DNA of 64,000 bases from Streptococcus oralis subsp. tigurinus AZ_3a (GCA_000344275.1 AORU01000003.1:1-64000), one strand, 5' to 3'; positions 8,018 to 18,240 are shown, counted from the stretch's first letter. Numbers and translations are program-made. Notes: a model not told the origin generated them from the sequence alone.

Positions 8018-9232
8018 TTAGAGGAGATTATCAATCAAGTCATCTACTTCATCTTTTTCAGCCTGCGGTGTAATCTCAGTAATCATAATTCCTGCCACTG
8101 CTCGCTCAACCAAACCTTCAACATCCATGCGTGCTTCATACTGCTCTGCATTCTTAATCTTAGGATTTGTTTTAGGACGGTCAGGCGCAAAAATGGTACA
8201 GCAGTCTTCAAAAGGTTGGATAGAAATTTCAAAGGTATCGATTTCTTGAGCGATGTCAATGATTTCCAACTTATCCATAGTAACCACAGGACGAATGACT
8301 GGAGTGCTGGTCACAGCGTTGATAGTCTGCATACTTTCCAAGGTCTGGCTGGCTACTTGCCCAAGACTTTCCCCATTGATGATAACTAAACCGTTTCTCA
8401 CCTCACGAATACGGTCGGTAATCCGCATCATAAATCGACGAGTCAAAGTCATAAGGTAGGCTTCTGGCGCCTTAGCCTTGATTTCCTCTTGAATCTCTGT
8501 GAAAGGTACTTCGATAAACTGGATATTGCCACCAAACTTAGTCAATTTACGAGTTAAATCTTGGGCTTTCTTAAGGGCACCAGGACTGGTGTAAGGTGGG
8601 CTGGCAAAGTGAACAGCCTCGATATCTACCCCACGTTTAAGAGCTAGATAACCTGCTACAGGTGAGTCAATCCCTCCTGACAACATGAGCATGCCTTTAC
8701 CAGAACTTCCCACAGGTAATCCTCCTGCTCCACGGAAGGTTTCATAGGAAATATAAGCAGCTTCCTCACGAATCTCAACCTGAAGATTGATGTCAGGATT
8801 TTTCATCTGGGCTTGTACATTTGGAATAGCCTCAAAAACAGCTCCACCAAGAGTGTGATTGAGTTGGCGACTGTCCAATTCAAAGGTGTGGTCGCTACGC
8901 TTAGCAGTGATTTTAAAGGTCATCCCTTCCTTGTAAGTTTCTTTCATAATCTCTTGGACAGCAGATTTAAGAACTTCCACAGACTTTTCGATCTTATAAA
9001 CGGGAGAAAAGTTTTGAATCCCGAATACTTGTTTGAGGGATTCTGCTACTGCTGTATAATCAGCTCCATTGAGGTAAGCGTGGGCACGGTCGCGATCTGC
9101 GGTTACCTTAACTTGGGGATAGATAGACAAAACGTCTGAAATATTATTACGAAGTTTATTGATGAAACGCATACGATTTTTGTGTTTGGTTGACAATTCT
9201 CCGTAGCGAATCATAATTTCTGAATACTGCAT
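8018..9232 (-). CDS. thiI: tRNA 4-thiouridine sulfurtransferase ThiI
   Basis: A 404-residue protein that adenylates U8 of tRNA and accepts persulfide sulfur to make 4-thiouridine. An N-terminal ferredoxin-like/THUMP region spans residues 1-165, followed by the PP-loop SGGIDS at 185-190. It ends soon after the ATPase domain and lacks the C-terminal rhodanese domain found in the E. coli enzyme, as usual in Firmicutes, where a dedicated cysteine desulfurase supplies sulfur. That partner gene lies immediately upstream (8-base gap). TAGGAG precedes the ATG. Confidence 0.96.
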   Translation of the reverse strand: MQYSEIMIRYGELSTKHKNRMRFINKLRNNISDVLSIYPQVKVTADRDRAHAYLNGADYTAVAESLKQVFGIQNFSPVYKIEKSVEVLKSAVQEIMKETYKEGMTFKITAKRSDHTFELDSRQLNHTLGGAVFEAIPNVQAQMKNPDINLQVEIREEAAYISYETFRGAGGLPVGSSGKGMLMLSGGIDSPVAGYLALKRGVDIEAVHFASPPYTSPGALKKAQDLTRKLTKFGGNIQFIEVPFTEIQEEIKAKAPEAYLMTLTRRFMMRITDRIREVRNGLVIINGESLGQVASQTLESMQTINAVTSTPVIRPVVTMDKLEIIDIAQEIDTFEISIQPFEDCCTIFAPDRPKTNPKIKNAEQYEARMDVEGLVERAVAGIMITEITPQAEKDEVDDLIDNLL

Positions 9233-9240
9233 AAATGCTC

Positions 9241-10383
9241 CTATCTTACTTTTCTAGTTTGATTGTAAATTAATTTTAACTTGGTTAAAAACTGCTCGAC
9301 CTGACTCATATCATTTCCAAGGTCTAGGCTAATACGTACAGCTGACTGGGCCTTATCTTTGTCCACTCCCATGGCAATCAAGGTTCCTGCAGGTTTCCCA
9401 GCCTTGGACGAACAAGCAGAGGTCGTTGAGATGAAAATATCATAGTCTTCAAAGGCGTGAACAACGACTTCTCCACGAACACCCTTGATTCCAAAAGTCA
9501 GGATATGGGAGGCAAAGTCTTCCTCATCTGAAAAGGCAAATATATCCGGATAGTCGAGAAGAGCTTGGCGAATAACAGATTTCATCTGCCCAGTCTTGCT
9601 AGTAAAGATATCTAGCTTTTCCATAGACAAACGGAGAGCCTTGGCTGTCGCTGCAATTCCTGCCACATTTTCAGTTGTCGAACGATAATCACGCTCTTGA
9701 CCACCACCTGTTAAAAGGGGCGTAATCTTCTTGCCAGACTTGATATAGACAAAACCAACACCTCGGACACCATGAAACTTATGACTAGAGAAGGTCGCAA
9801 AATCCACTCGTTCTGTCAGGTATTTTTCAGTTGGAATCTTGGCAAGTGCCTGGACCGCATCAACATGGAAGGAAATAGTTGGCTTATCTGCCAAGAGTTC
9901 TGAAATAGCCTCAATAGGTTGGATAGAGCCAATTTCATTGTTCACAGCCATGACAGAGACGAGGGTCGTATCAGGTCGTATCAAAGCTCCTAGAGCCTCA
10001 ACATCCACAAATCCTTTCTCATTAACCGGAGCAAAATCCACTTCAAATCCTTGACTTTTCAGCCAGAGAGCTGACTCTTTGACTGCCGGATGTTCAATGG
10101 CTGATACGATGATGTGCTTGCCAAACTGTGCTTTTTCAAAGGCCACACCCTTGATAACCCAGTTATCCCCTTCTGTTCCACCAGAGGTAAAGAAGATTTC
10201 ATCACTTTTCTTACCAATTAAATCTGCAATTTGCTGACGAGAAGCATCTAAGATTCGTGTTGCCTGGTCTCCCAAACGATGGAGACTAGATGGATTTCCT
10301 AAGATTTTTGAAGCCACCTGCATATAGGTTTCAAGTGCCTCAGGATAAGGATTGGTCGTCGCCGAATTATCAAAGTAAATCAT
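9241..10383 (-). CDS. Cysteine desulfurase (NifS/IscS class V aminotransferase fold)
   Basis: A 380-residue PLP enzyme that takes sulfur from cysteine and passes it on as a persulfide. The PLP Lys is K202 in SSHKFHG, the catalytic Cys is C324 in TSACSSKAG, and the N-terminus YFDNSATT is typical. The operon with thiI points to tRNA thiolation (the role of NifZ in Bacillus) rather than general Fe-S assembly. An extended -10 (TGATACAAT) lies about 33 bases before the ATG, and only a weak GAG ribosome site is visible. Confidence 0.95.
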   Translation of the reverse strand: MIYFDNSATTNPYPEALETYMQVASKILGNPSSLHRLGDQATRILDASRQQIADLIGKKSDEIFFTSGGTEGDNWVIKGVAFEKAQFGKHIIVSAIEHPAVKESALWLKSQGFEVDFAPVNEKGFVDVEALGALIRPDTTLVSVMAVNNEIGSIQPIEAISELLADKPTISFHVDAVQALAKIPTEKYLTERVDFATFSSHKFHGVRGVGFVYIKSGKKITPLLTGGGQERDYRSTTENVAGIAATAKALRLSMEKLDIFTSKTGQMKSVIRQALLDYPDIFAFSDEEDFASHILTFGIKGVRGEVVVHAFEDYDIFISTTSACSSKAGKPAGTLIAMGVDKDKAQSAVRISLDLGNDMSQVEQFLTKLKLIYNQTRKVR

Positions 10384-10490
10384 GTTTTCTCACGCTTTCT
10401 AAAATCACTCCCTCTATTGTATCATGAAACGGAGCCTGCGACAAGAAAGGGCAATTCCTCTTTTTTTAAGATTTTTTTAAAGAAATGAGG

Positions 10491-10496
10491 TATAAT
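10491..10496 (+). promoter_or_regulatory. -10 box for the 10522 gene
   Basis: A perfect TATAAT lies 25 bases before the ATG. No good -35 is seen at 17 bases. Confidence 0.55.
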
Positions 10497-10521
10497 AATT
10501 TTTAGTCAAAGGAGAGAATAC

Positions 10522-10950
10522 ATGTCTAATTATCGTAGAACTTCAAAACCAAAAACAGAACACATCAAAAAAGGCTTCACGGTCTTTCAAAAAACCGTTG
10601 CTACTATTGGGAGTATCCTTGGCTTGATTACCGCAAGTATCACGATTATGAACGCCTTGGATAATAACAAAAATACTAAAAAAGAACCTACGACAAGCCA
10701 GACGACAACCATTGTCAAAGAAATTCAAAAAGAATCCCCTAAGGAAAACACCAGTCCTAATAAGGAAAATAATACTAGTCAAGAAAAAACACAACAAGAA
10801 GAAACGCCAAAATCCAGCGTCAAGGAAGATAAAAAAGAAGAGCAGAAAACAGCAACTCAGGATTCTTCTACACCTTCCTCAACAAAAGAAACAACTGATA
10901 GTGGAAACTCGTCCAAAACGACTAGTTCCGAAAACAAAAGCAATCAATAA
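10522..10950 (+). CDS. Small membrane-anchored protein with Lys/Thr/Glu/Ser-rich tail, function unknown
   Basis: A 142-residue protein. A basic N-terminus (residues 1-22) is followed by one hydrophobic segment at about 24-45, then about 95 residues of low-complexity sequence rich in Lys, Thr, Ser, Glu, Gln and Asn with no Cys. The topology suggests a short cytoplasmic end, one membrane span and an extended outside tail. AAAGGAGAG precedes the ATG. It converges on ftsK and shares a bidirectional terminator with it. A homologue beside ftsK occurs in related streptococci, to my memory, but no function is known to me. Confidence 0.75.
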   Translation: MSNYRRTSKPKTEHIKKGFTVFQKTVATIGSILGLITASITIMNALDNNKNTKKEPTTSQTTTIVKEIQKESPKENTSPNKENNTSQEKTQQEETPKSSVKEDKKEEQKTATQDSSTPSSTKETTDSGNSSKTTSSENKSNQ

Positions 10951-10961
10951 CCACTAAAATA

Positions 10962-10993
10962 ACTTCTTTCCAAACTTGGAAAGAAGCTATTTT
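10962..10993. terminator. Bidirectional terminator between the 10522 gene and ftsK
   Basis: A 10-bp perfect stem (10963-10972 with 10977-10986) and a four-base loop are followed by seven T on the plus strand. On the minus strand a weaker T-rich tract follows, just past the ftsK stop. Confidence 0.85.
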
Positions 10994-10994
10994 T

Positions 10995-13301
10995 TTATTG
11001 TTGCAATACTTTTCGTGGTTTGGTTCCTTCAGCTGGACCGATAACACCTGCCATTTCGAGTTCTTCCATCAGGCGGGTCGCACGGTTAAATCCAACCGAC
11101 AAACGACGCTGAATCATCGAAGCGCTGGCTTTCTGGGTTTCAATAACCAAAGCCTTAGCTTCTTCAAAAAGCGGATCGCCACCAGCTTCACCATCAGAAA
11201 AATCTCCTTCATTTTCAGGGACATCTCCTGGGTCAAAACTCTCATCGTAGTCCGCATCCGCCTGAGCCTTGATGAAGTTTACGATGCGTTCGACATCATC
11301 ATCTGAGATAAAGGATCCTTGTAGACGGACTGGGTGATTTTCATCAATTGGTTTAAAGAGCATATCTCCTCGACCGAGCAGTTTTTCTGCTCCATTTTCA
11401 TCCAAGATGGTTCGTGAATCTGTACCTGATGAAACTGCAAAAGCCACACGAGAGGGGACATTGGCCTTGATAAGACCAGAGATAACATCAACTGATGGAC
11501 GTTGCGTTGCGAGAATCATGTGAATCCCTGCGGCACGCGCCTTCTGTCCAAGACGGATGATGGCATCTTCTACTTCCTTGCTGGCCACCATCATGAGGTC
11601 AGCCAACTCATCTACAATGACAACAATCAAAGGAAGCGGTACTTGTTTGTACTCAGATTGGCTATTAAACTCCTCGACCTTGGCATTGTAACCAGCGATA
11701 TTTCGTACTCCAACCTTAGCAAAGAGTTCATAACGGTTTTCCATCTCATCCACAACCTTTTGCAGGGCCTTGCTGGCCTTGCGTGGATTGGTCACAACTG
11801 GAATCAAAAGGTGAGGAATGTCATTGTAAACCGACAACTCAACCATCTTAGGATCCACCATCATAAACTTGACCTGGTCGGGTCTTGCTTTCATCAGAAT
11901 GCTGGCAATGATACCGTTAACTGCGACTGACTTCCCTGATCCCGTCGAACCTGCAACAAGTAGGTGGGGCATCTTGGAAAGGTCAAAGGTGCGAGCAGTT
12001 CCATTGACCGCCTTCCCTAGAGGAATTTCGAGGAGATTTTCTGGCTTAGTTTGAGACTGTTCCCATAGTTCACGGAAGGAGACGGTTGCAATCTCAGAGT
12101 TGGGTACTTCGATTCCGACTAGGGATTTACCAGGGATCGGAGCCTCAATCCGAACATCCTTGGCTGCTAGAGCCAGCGCTAAGTCGTCTGCCAGATTGGA
12201 AATGCGGTTAACCCGTACACCGACTGCTGGCTTGACTTCATACTTGGTCACTGATGGGCCAATTTCAGCCCGTTCAACCGTCACCTTAATACCAAAGCTA
12301 GCAAAGGTTTCTTCTAGGGTTTTGATATTTTCCCGAACGATTTTCTTCTCTTTAGACTGGTCCTTTGGTTTATCTGGGGCAAAGAGTTGCAAGCTTGGTA
12401 GCTTGTATTCGAGGGCTTCCTTGGCAGAAAAATCAACCTGCACCTCTTCATCCTCAAAGTCTTCTTCCACATCTGGAACGTCAAAATCAGCTTGAGGGAG
12501 GATAATCTCCGGTTCACTCCATTCTTTTTCAGGAATTTGTGGAAGATCATAGTCTGGAACTTCTGGTAAGATTTCTCCAGTTTCAGGATCTACAGGAGGA
12601 AGCGGTAGTGCATCCTGTTCTTCTTGTTCTCTCTTGATTCTGGCTGCTTCTTCAGCTTCTTGACGAGCCTTCTCTTCTTCTCTCTTGATGAAGCGTTCCT
12701 GTTTTCTCTGTTCCTGTTTTTCCATGAAGGATCTGAACTGAGCTCCAATAAAGGATGCAACATCATAAATAGACCAAGGACTGACCAAGAGAGCCCCAAC
12801 TAGAATCAAAAGAACTCCAATAAAGTACGATCCGATATTGGAGAAAAGAAAGGATATGGGGATGTAAAGTCCAACACCTAGCAGACCTCCACCAGCAAAG
12901 CTAGTCACCCGGATACCAGTCAGGTCCGTCATAACTTGAGACAGGGTTCCTTTTAAAACTGACTTCTCCAAGCCATATTTCCAGACAAGATAGGCCTCAA
13001 AAATCAAAAGCAAGCCAGCGAAGATACAGAGAAAGCCTGACAGAAGCCCCTCTTGCTTGCGTATCCATTTAAAAAGAAAAAGATAGATGAGGAGGCCACC
13101 TATAGCCACATAGGCCAAACTTCCGACTAACAGTCGAATGAGATTGTAAAGAGTGACACCTGCCGCGCCGAGTTTGAGGGCTGCAAAGATTAATAATAAG
13201 GCAATCCCTAAGGAAATCAACATCCTCTGGATAGCCTGCTTTCTTTCGAGTTCTGCTTTAGACGGTCTCCGTCTTGTTTTACTTGTATTTTTGTTTGCCA
13301 T
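10995..13301 (-). CDS. ftsK: DNA translocase FtsK/SpoIIIE
   Basis: A 768-residue septal DNA pump that clears chromosome ends during division. Four or five membrane segments lie in residues 25-170, an acidic/charged linker with many Glu and Pro runs to about residue 300, then the motor: Walker A GSTGSGKS, Walker [12 protein letters not shown], and a C-terminal winged-helix gamma domain ([18 protein letters not shown]). The ATG at 13301 was chosen because the protein there begins [15 protein letters not shown], the usual family start. A longer frame from a TTG at 13370 adds 23 unrelated residues and spans the promoter. The -10 box is only six bases before this ATG. Confidence 0.95.
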   Translation of the reverse strand: MANKNTSKTRRRPSKAELERKQAIQRMLISLGIALLLIFAALKLGAAGVTLYNLIRLLVGSLAYVAIGGLLIYLFLFKWIRKQEGLLSGFLCIFAGLLLIFEAYLVWKYGLEKSVLKGTLSQVMTDLTGIRVTSFAGGGLLGVGLYIPISFLFSNIGSYFIGVLLILVGALLVSPWSIYDVASFIGAQFRSFMEKQEQRKQERFIKREEEKARQEAEEAARIKREQEEQDALPLPPVDPETGEILPEVPDYDLPQIPEKEWSEPEIILPQADFDVPDVEEDFEDEEVQVDFSAKEALEYKLPSLQLFAPDKPKDQSKEKKIVRENIKTLEETFASFGIKVTVERAEIGPSVTKYEVKPAVGVRVNRISNLADDLALALAAKDVRIEAPIPGKSLVGIEVPNSEIATVSFRELWEQSQTKPENLLEIPLGKAVNGTARTFDLSKMPHLLVAGSTGSGKSVAVNGIIASILMKARPDQVKFMMVDPKMVELSVYNDIPHLLIPVVTNPRKASKALQKVVDEMENRYELFAKVGVRNIAGYNAKVEEFNSQSEYKQVPLPLIVVIVDELADLMMVASKEVEDAIIRLGQKARAAGIHMILATQRPSVDVISGLIKANVPSRVAFAVSSGTDSRTILDENGAEKLLGRGDMLFKPIDENHPVRLQGSFISDDDVERIVNFIKAQADADYDESFDPGDVPENEGDFSDGEAGGDPLFEEAKALVIETQKASASMIQRRLSVGFNRATRLMEELEMAGVIGPAEGTKPRKVLQQ

Positions 13302-13307
13302 GTTTCT

Positions 13308-13316
13308 ATTATACCA
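13308..13316 (-). promoter_or_regulatory. Extended -10 promoter of ftsK, predicted leaderless
   Basis: Minus strand TGG followed by TATAAT (13308-13313), then six bases and the ATG (13299-13301). No convincing -35. Transcription would begin at or within two bases of the start codon, and no ribosome site is present between box and ATG. Confidence 0.65.
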
Positions 13317-13497
13317 TATTTCAGAAACATCTAGAGAAATCAAAAAAATGACTGCATCTACTAGACACAATCATCTTTCGTTGATATTTCTGAATTTTCT
13401 ATTCTATATGATTTTTCAACAACCTTGTCTCACTACTTCTTCAAAAATCTAATTGCTGATTTTCTTGCCTTCTCAATCTTTTCGATTTCCAACTTCT

Positions 13498-14220
13498 CTA
13501 CAGCAGATGTAGGAATCCATTTTTCCCAAATAAAACTTGAGCTGCTTCTATCATCAGAGCACAAGCCCGAAAGTCCTTTTCTTCTGGAATCGCCTCTCGA
13601 AACAAATCCTTCGTTTTCTCCATCAAGACTTCTTTTTCAACTTGATGAAAAGATAATTGCATCAAACTACTGGCAGACCAGGCACGACAAAGTGCATCTT
13701 GGTCAGTCAAGAGATGTTGCCCTAAGATTTCTATCTCACTTATTGAACCAATCCAACCTAGGGCAATGATTAGCTTTCTACGATTCGAAGCTTCTGAACT
13801 AGGTAAAAGAGAGATTAGAACAGGAAGTACTTGCTTGCAAGAAGATGCATAAAAATCTCTATGTCTTACTTTGGAAAGGATTTTCGCTAGGAAATAAATA
13901 ATCAAAATGCGTTGACTCTCATCTTCCTCTTGATTGAGAGTTCCCAAAAGATAGTCTATTCCCTCCTGCCCATGCTGGTCAAAACTTGCTTCAAAATTTA
14001 GGTCAGTTCCTTCCTCCCAATCGTTGCAAATGAGTTCAAAATGAAAGGCAATTTCTGGGCTCCTACCTAAATCAGCTATAAAATGAATTCGTTTAGAATC
14101 AGGAAAATCTTCCTCCACCAAGCTGGCATAGGTTCCTTGTAACGCTTCTTTTGTAAGACTTTTGCGACCGAACTGTTCCTTTTCTAGTTTGTCGATTCCT
14201 TCTTTTCTAGAATCACTCAT
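13498..14220 (-). CDS. HEAT-repeat-like protein, probably frameshifted near its C-terminus
   Basis: A 240-residue soluble protein made of paired helices such as GIDYLLGTLNQ and SNRRKLIIALGWIGSISEIE, consistent with HEAT/armadillo repeats used for protein binding. No catalytic motif is seen. AGAGGAG precedes the ATG. The frame stops at 13498. The next frame, entered by adding one base in a run of five A (minus strand; 13520-13524), continues with WIPTSAVEKLEIEKIEKARK and runs to a TAG at 13433, giving 262 residues. That tail looks like real protein, so the ancestral gene probably spans 13433-14220. No function is known to me. Confidence 0.7.
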   Translation of the reverse strand: MSDSRKEGIDKLEKEQFGRKSLTKEALQGTYASLVEEDFPDSKRIHFIADLGRSPEIAFHFELICNDWEEGTDLNFEASFDQHGQEGIDYLLGTLNQEEDESQRILIIYFLAKILSKVRHRDFYASSCKQVLPVLISLLPSSEASNRRKLIIALGWIGSISEIEILGQHLLTDQDALCRAWSASSLMQLSFHQVEKEVLMEKTKDLFREAIPEEKDFRACALMIEAAQVLFGKNGFLHLL

Positions 14221-14333
14221 GACACTTATCTCCTCTAAGATATTTGTAGAACTTCAGCATTCTATCATTTAAATTCTCTAAGATTTACCTCTATTGTATC
14301 ACTTTAAAGACCGTTCTCCCTAACTCCATCATC

Positions 14334-14368
14334 AAAAAATGACTGCCCACTTTCGTGTTCAGTCATTT
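14334..14368 (-). terminator. Terminator of the fructose operon
   Basis: A 9-bp stem (14337-14345 with 14360-14368) followed on the minus strand by a run of T, placed just after the fruA stop. Confidence 0.8.
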
Positions 14369-14380
14369 GAGTATTTATGA

Positions 14381-16336
14381 TTATTTTTCTAATGGTTTAC
14401 GTAGGTAACCATAAACCACACCACTTACAATTGCGCCAACCAAGACACAGGCAAGGTAGAGAAGGGCATTTGAAGTTAGAGCGATAACGAAGATTCCTCC
14501 GTGTGGCGCCATGAGTTTAATTCCAGCAAGACCAACGAGTCCGCCTGCTACTGCAGAACCAAGGATGAAGCTTGGGATAGCACGAGCTGGGTCAGCGGCA
14601 CCAAATGGAATCGCTCCCTCAGTGATAAATGACAAGCCCATGATGATGTTTGTCAAACCAGAGTTGCGTTCTTCCTTAGTGAATTTATCTTTGAAAAGAA
14701 GGGTTGCGACAAAGATAGCAAGTGGTGGCACCATTCCTCCAGCCATAACTGCTGCCATGGCTACAGAACCACCTGAAGAAACAGTTGCTGCAAGCGTACC
14801 TGTACCAAAGACATAGGCCGCTTTATTAACTGGACCACCCATATCAACAGCCATCATTCCACCAAGAACGATACCAAGAAGGACAGCTGAACCGCCTCCA
14901 AGACCGCCTAGGAAGTCATTCATCGCAGTGTTGATTGCTGCCATCGGGATGTTAACAGCTAGCATGACAAATCCTGTTAAAATTGTTCCAAGAAGTGGCA
15001 AGAGAAGGATTGATTTAGCACCTTCAAGTGAACGAGGAACTTTAACGTATTTCTTGATAGCAAGAACCAAGGCACCTGCGATAAATCCACCAACAAGGGC
15101 ACCTAGGAAACCAGATGAAACACCTGCAAGAGTTGAAGTTGCTTCACCACCTGAGGCATAAGGGATTTTACCAAAGGCAAAACCTTCTTTTGCAATAGCA
15201 CCAGCCACAAAACCTGCTACCAAACCTGGTTTTTCAGCGATAGAGTAGGCAACATATCCTGCAAAGACTGGAAGCATCAAGCCAAAGGCAGCACCACCAA
15301 TTTTCATGAACATAGAAGCGAGCTCATGGTAAGATCCGAGATTGCCAAGACTATCTTGTGGCACACCCAAAGCACCATCAATCAAGAAAGCAAGGGCAAT
15401 CATGATACCACCACCGATAACGAATGGCAACATTTGAGATACACCACTCATCAAATGTTTGTAGAAAGCAGCACCAAGGCTTTGTTTTTCATTACTTGTT
15501 GTTGCAGCTTTTGCTCCATTTGCGGCACGGTAGACTTCCGCATCCCCAGAAAGAGCCAAGTTAATCAATTCTTCTGTCTTACGGATACCGTCAGCCACTG
15601 GGCGATTGATCAAAGGTTTGCCATCAAAACGATCCATCTCAACAGCCTTGTCAGCTGCGATGATAACAGCTTTAGCCTTGCGAATGTCTTCTGCAGTTAG
15701 TTGGTTCCCAACACCGCTAGCACCGTTGGTTTCAACCTTGATACCAACACCCATTTCAGCAGCCACTTTTTGAAGGGCCTCTTGGGCCATGTATGTGTGG
15801 GCAATACCTGTCGTACAAGCTGTAACAGCTACGATAAAGTCACCAGAGTCATTAACAGGTGCTTGAACAGGTTCCTCAGCTTTTTCTGAAGCTTGGTCAA
15901 AAAGTTCGATAACTTGATCTGCAGATGTTACTTGACGAAGTTTGTCAGCAAAACCGTCTTTCATCAAGTATTGAGACAATTCTGCCAAGGCTGCCAAATG
16001 AGTATCATTGGCACCTTCTGGAGCTGCAATCATGAAGAAGAGGTCTGTTAGTTGCCCATCCAAGCTCTCATAGTCAACACCCTTGTTTGACTTAGCAAAG
16101 AGAACTGTTGCTTCTTTGACCGCAGAGTTTTTACTGTGGGGCATAGCGATTCCGTCACCCAAACCAGTGGAAGTGAGGGCTTCACGCGCTAAGATTCCTT
16201 CTTTAAAGGTTTCAAAATCCGTCACATAACCGTGATCTACCAAGCTATGAATCATCTCTTCAATAGCTGCTGTTTTTTCAGTTGCCTGCAAATCCAGCAA
16301 CATGACATCTTTTCTCAATAGGTCTTGAATTTTCAT
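14381..16336 (-). CDS. fruA: PTS fructose transporter, EIIABC
   Basis: A 651-residue fusion that imports fructose and phosphorylates it to fructose 1-phosphate. The IIA domain (1-145) carries the phospho-His H67 in GDGIAMPHSKN. The IIB domain (about 165-265) has the phospho-Cys C174 in VTACTTGIAHT. The IIC membrane domain (about 290-645) has eight to nine spans. It overlaps the fruK stop by four bases, and its product feeds directly into fruK. Confidence 0.97.
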   Translation of the reverse strand: MKIQDLLRKDVMLLDLQATEKTAAIEEMIHSLVDHGYVTDFETFKEGILAREALTSTGLGDGIAMPHSKNSAVKEATVLFAKSNKGVDYESLDGQLTDLFFMIAAPEGANDTHLAALAELSQYLMKDGFADKLRQVTSADQVIELFDQASEKAEEPVQAPVNDSGDFIVAVTACTTGIAHTYMAQEALQKVAAEMGVGIKVETNGASGVGNQLTAEDIRKAKAVIIAADKAVEMDRFDGKPLINRPVADGIRKTEELINLALSGDAEVYRAANGAKAATTSNEKQSLGAAFYKHLMSGVSQMLPFVIGGGIMIALAFLIDGALGVPQDSLGNLGSYHELASMFMKIGGAAFGLMLPVFAGYVAYSIAEKPGLVAGFVAGAIAKEGFAFGKIPYASGGEATSTLAGVSSGFLGALVGGFIAGALVLAIKKYVKVPRSLEGAKSILLLPLLGTILTGFVMLAVNIPMAAINTAMNDFLGGLGGGSAVLLGIVLGGMMAVDMGGPVNKAAYVFGTGTLAATVSSGGSVAMAAVMAGGMVPPLAIFVATLLFKDKFTKEERNSGLTNIIMGLSFITEGAIPFGAADPARAIPSFILGSAVAGGLVGLAGIKLMAPHGGIFVIALTSNALLYLACVLVGAIVSGVVYGYLRKPLEK

Positions 16337-17244
16337 CGTTTTTCTACCTCAACTTTTTCATAAGTTTCTTTTATAAATGCTGCAGTTGCCAAGTCATCAG
16401 AGAAAGTAGTTGCTGTCCCACAAGCCACTCCCCATTTGAAGGCCTCTACTGCGTCTTTTGATTTGACAAATTCACCGGTAAATCCAGCAACCATAGAGTC
16501 ACCAGCACCAACTGAATTTTTGACCGTTCCCTTGATAGGTTTTGCGAAGTAAGCTCCTTCAGATGTGACAAGGAGGGCACCGTCCCCAGCCATGGAGATG
16601 ATAACGTTTTGAGCACCTTTAGCTAACAATTCTCGAGCATATTTCTCGATTTCATCTAAACTTTCAAGTTTCACTCCAAAGATAGCTCCAAGTTCGTGAT
16701 TGTTTGGTTTAACCAAAAGTGGCTGGTAGTCTAAACTATCAATCAAGGTCTGTCCTTCAAAGTCACAAACCACTTGCGCACCAGTCTGGCGTGTCAATGC
16801 AATCAAATCCTTATAGATAACATTGCCTAGGTTCTTAGCACTCGAACCTGCAAACACAACCGTATCATCTGCTGTCAAACTAGACAAAATAGCTTTCAAT
16901 TCTTCTAGCTGAGCTGGTTCCACATTTGGACCCGTTCCATTGATTTCTGTTTCTTGGTCTGCTTTGATTTTAACATTGATACGAGTATCTTCTGCTACTT
17001 GGACAAAACGTGTTTCGATTTCCTCTTCTGCCAGAGTATCTGTGATAAATTTACCAGTAAATCCTCCGATAAATCCCGTCGCTGTATTTGGAATATTCAA
17101 GCGTTTCAAAACACGGCTAACATTGATTCCTTTCCCACCAGCAAACTTATCATCACTGTCCATACGATTGACACTACCGACTTGAACTTGGTCCAAGCGC
17201 ACGATATAGTCAATGGATGGATTGAGTGTGACTGTATAAATCAT
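16333..17244 (-). CDS. fruK: 1-phosphofructokinase
   Basis: A 303-residue PfkB-family kinase converting fructose 1-phosphate to fructose 1,6-bisphosphate. Visible are the N-terminal TLNPSIDY motif, the glycine-rich KFAGGKGINVSRVLKRL, and the C-terminal anion hole with catalytic Asp in NSVGAGDSMVAGF. It overlaps both neighbours by four bases (fruR stop before it, fruA start after it), so the three genes are one translationally coupled operon. Confidence 0.97.
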   Translation of the reverse strand: MIYTVTLNPSIDYIVRLDQVQVGSVNRMDSDDKFAGGKGINVSRVLKRLNIPNTATGFIGGFTGKFITDTLAEEEIETRFVQVAEDTRINVKIKADQETEINGTGPNVEPAQLEELKAILSSLTADDTVVFAGSSAKNLGNVIYKDLIALTRQTGAQVVCDFEGQTLIDSLDYQPLLVKPNNHELGAIFGVKLESLDEIEKYARELLAKGAQNVIISMAGDGALLVTSEGAYFAKPIKGTVKNSVGAGDSMVAGFTGEFVKSKDAVEAFKWGVACGTATTFSDDLATAAFIKETYEKVEVEKR

Positions 17245-17981
17245 ACTTCTATTACCTCCGTTTTCTTCTTAATAGCCTGCAAGAGCTCATGCCCTTGACT
17301 TGTAATAACAATGGCGCGTTTAAGTGGTGCTACCTTGGCAAAGCAAGTTTGTCCAATCTTAGACGAATCAACCAAGACATAGGTTTGTTTGGCATTCTCC
17401 AAAATGGCACGTTTCACAGCTCCCTCTTCCATATCAGGAGTCGTATAATAGCCATCGTCTACACCATTCATCCCAATAAAGGCACGGTCAAAGTGCAATT
17501 GGTTGATTTGGTTAAGAGCAACACCGCCAATACATGCATCTGTTGCCATCTTGACACTTCCTCCAACCATGACAGTTGGAATCTGTTTTTCAACCAACTG
17601 AACCGCATGATGAATGGAGTTGGTCACAACTGTGATATTCTTATCAACCAATTCCTTGATTAAAAAAGCAGTTGTTGTGCCAGCATCGATAAAGATAACA
17701 TCTTTCTCCTTGATGAGAGAGGCCGCCTTCTGAGCTAGCAACTTCTTCTCTTGAAGGTTTTTGACAGATTTTTCTTGGATGGTTTCTTCTTCCCGCAAGG
17801 AGTGGGGCAATTCTGCACCACCATGTACACGGCGAAGCTTGTTTTCCGCCTCCAACTCATCTAAATCTCTTCGTACCGTTGATTCTGATGTTTCTAATAG
17901 ACTGACCAATTTTTCTAGGGAAACTACATGATGTTGATTTAACTCCTCTAAAATCAGTTGCTTCCGCTCAGTTTTTAACAC
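17241..17981 (-). CDS. fruR: DeoR-family fructose operon repressor
   Basis: A 246-residue regulator. An N-terminal DeoR winged helix (residues about 5-58, with SESTVRRDLDELE) is followed by the sugar-phosphate-binding DeoRC domain (VIFIDAGTTT, VVTNSI). It likely represses fruRKA until fructose 1-phosphate binds. The start is taken as GTG at 17981, seven bases after AGGAGG; a TTG one codon earlier would be too close. First gene of the operon. Confidence 0.93.
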   Translation of the reverse strand: MLKTERKQLILEELNQHHVVSLEKLVSLLETSESTVRRDLDELEAENKLRRVHGGAELPHSLREEETIQEKSVKNLQEKKLLAQKAASLIKEKDVIFIDAGTTTAFLIKELVDKNITVVTNSIHHAVQLVEKQIPTVMVGGSVKMATDACIGGVALNQINQLHFDRAFIGMNGVDDGYYTTPDMEEGAVKRAILENAKQTYVLVDSSKIGQTCFAKVAPLKRAIVITSQGHELLQAIKKKTEVIEV

Positions 17982-17993
17982 CAAACCACCTCC

Positions 17994-18008
17994 TGTTATC
18001 GTTTACAC
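17994..18008 (-). promoter_or_regulatory. CcpA cre site of the fructose operon
   Basis: The 15-mer GTGTAAACGATAACA matches the consensus WTGNAARCGNWWWCA at 14 of 15 positions. It covers the expected transcription start just below the -10, a typical position for repression by CcpA. Confidence 0.8.
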
Positions 18009-18013
18009 TATTC

Positions 18014-18041
18014 ATTCTAGCACATTATCTACCAAAGTCAA
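18014..18041 (-). promoter_or_regulatory. Promoter of fruRKA
   Basis: Minus strand TTGACT (18036-18041), a 16-base spacer and TAGAAT (18014-18019), with TG one base upstream of the -10. Confidence 0.8.
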
Positions 18042-18098
18042 GCATTTTTTATCATTTTCTTTCAAATTCTATCATTTTTCTTATTTCCAAAATTTTTA

Positions 18099-18127
18099 TT
18101 GCAAGATAAAGTCCTTTATGGTAGACT
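18099..18127 (+). promoter_or_regulatory. Promoter of tRNA-Ser
   Basis: TTGCAA (18099-18104), a 17-base spacer and TAGACT (18122-18127), placed 15 bases before the tRNA. Confidence 0.7.
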
Positions 18128-18142
18128 ATTTGAGTAGGTATT

Positions 18143-18230
18143 GGAAGATTACTCAAGAGGCTTAAGAGGCCGTGTTGGAAACGCGGTAGGCGTGTAACAG
18201 CGTGCGTGGGTTCGAATCCCATGTCTTCCG
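18143..18230 (+). tRNA. tRNA-Ser (GGA anticodon)
   Basis: An 88-base class II tRNA. The acceptor arm pairs GGAAGAT at the 5' end with GTCTTCC before discriminator G at 18230. The anticodon stem CCGTG/CGCGG encloses TTGGAAA, giving anticodon GGA for UCC and UCU codons. A long variable arm and the T-loop GGTTCGAATCC are present. CCA is not encoded. Confidence 0.95.
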
Positions 18231-18240
18231 TAGAAAAACA

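Noticed and set aside
10522-10950. Overlapping frames at 10543-10957 on both strands as genes
   Set aside because: They are shadows of the low-complexity tail of the plus-strand gene, with no ribosome sites.
13302-13370. N-terminal extension of ftsK from a TTG
   Set aside because: It adds 23 residues with no family resemblance, runs across the -10 box, and has no good ribosome site.
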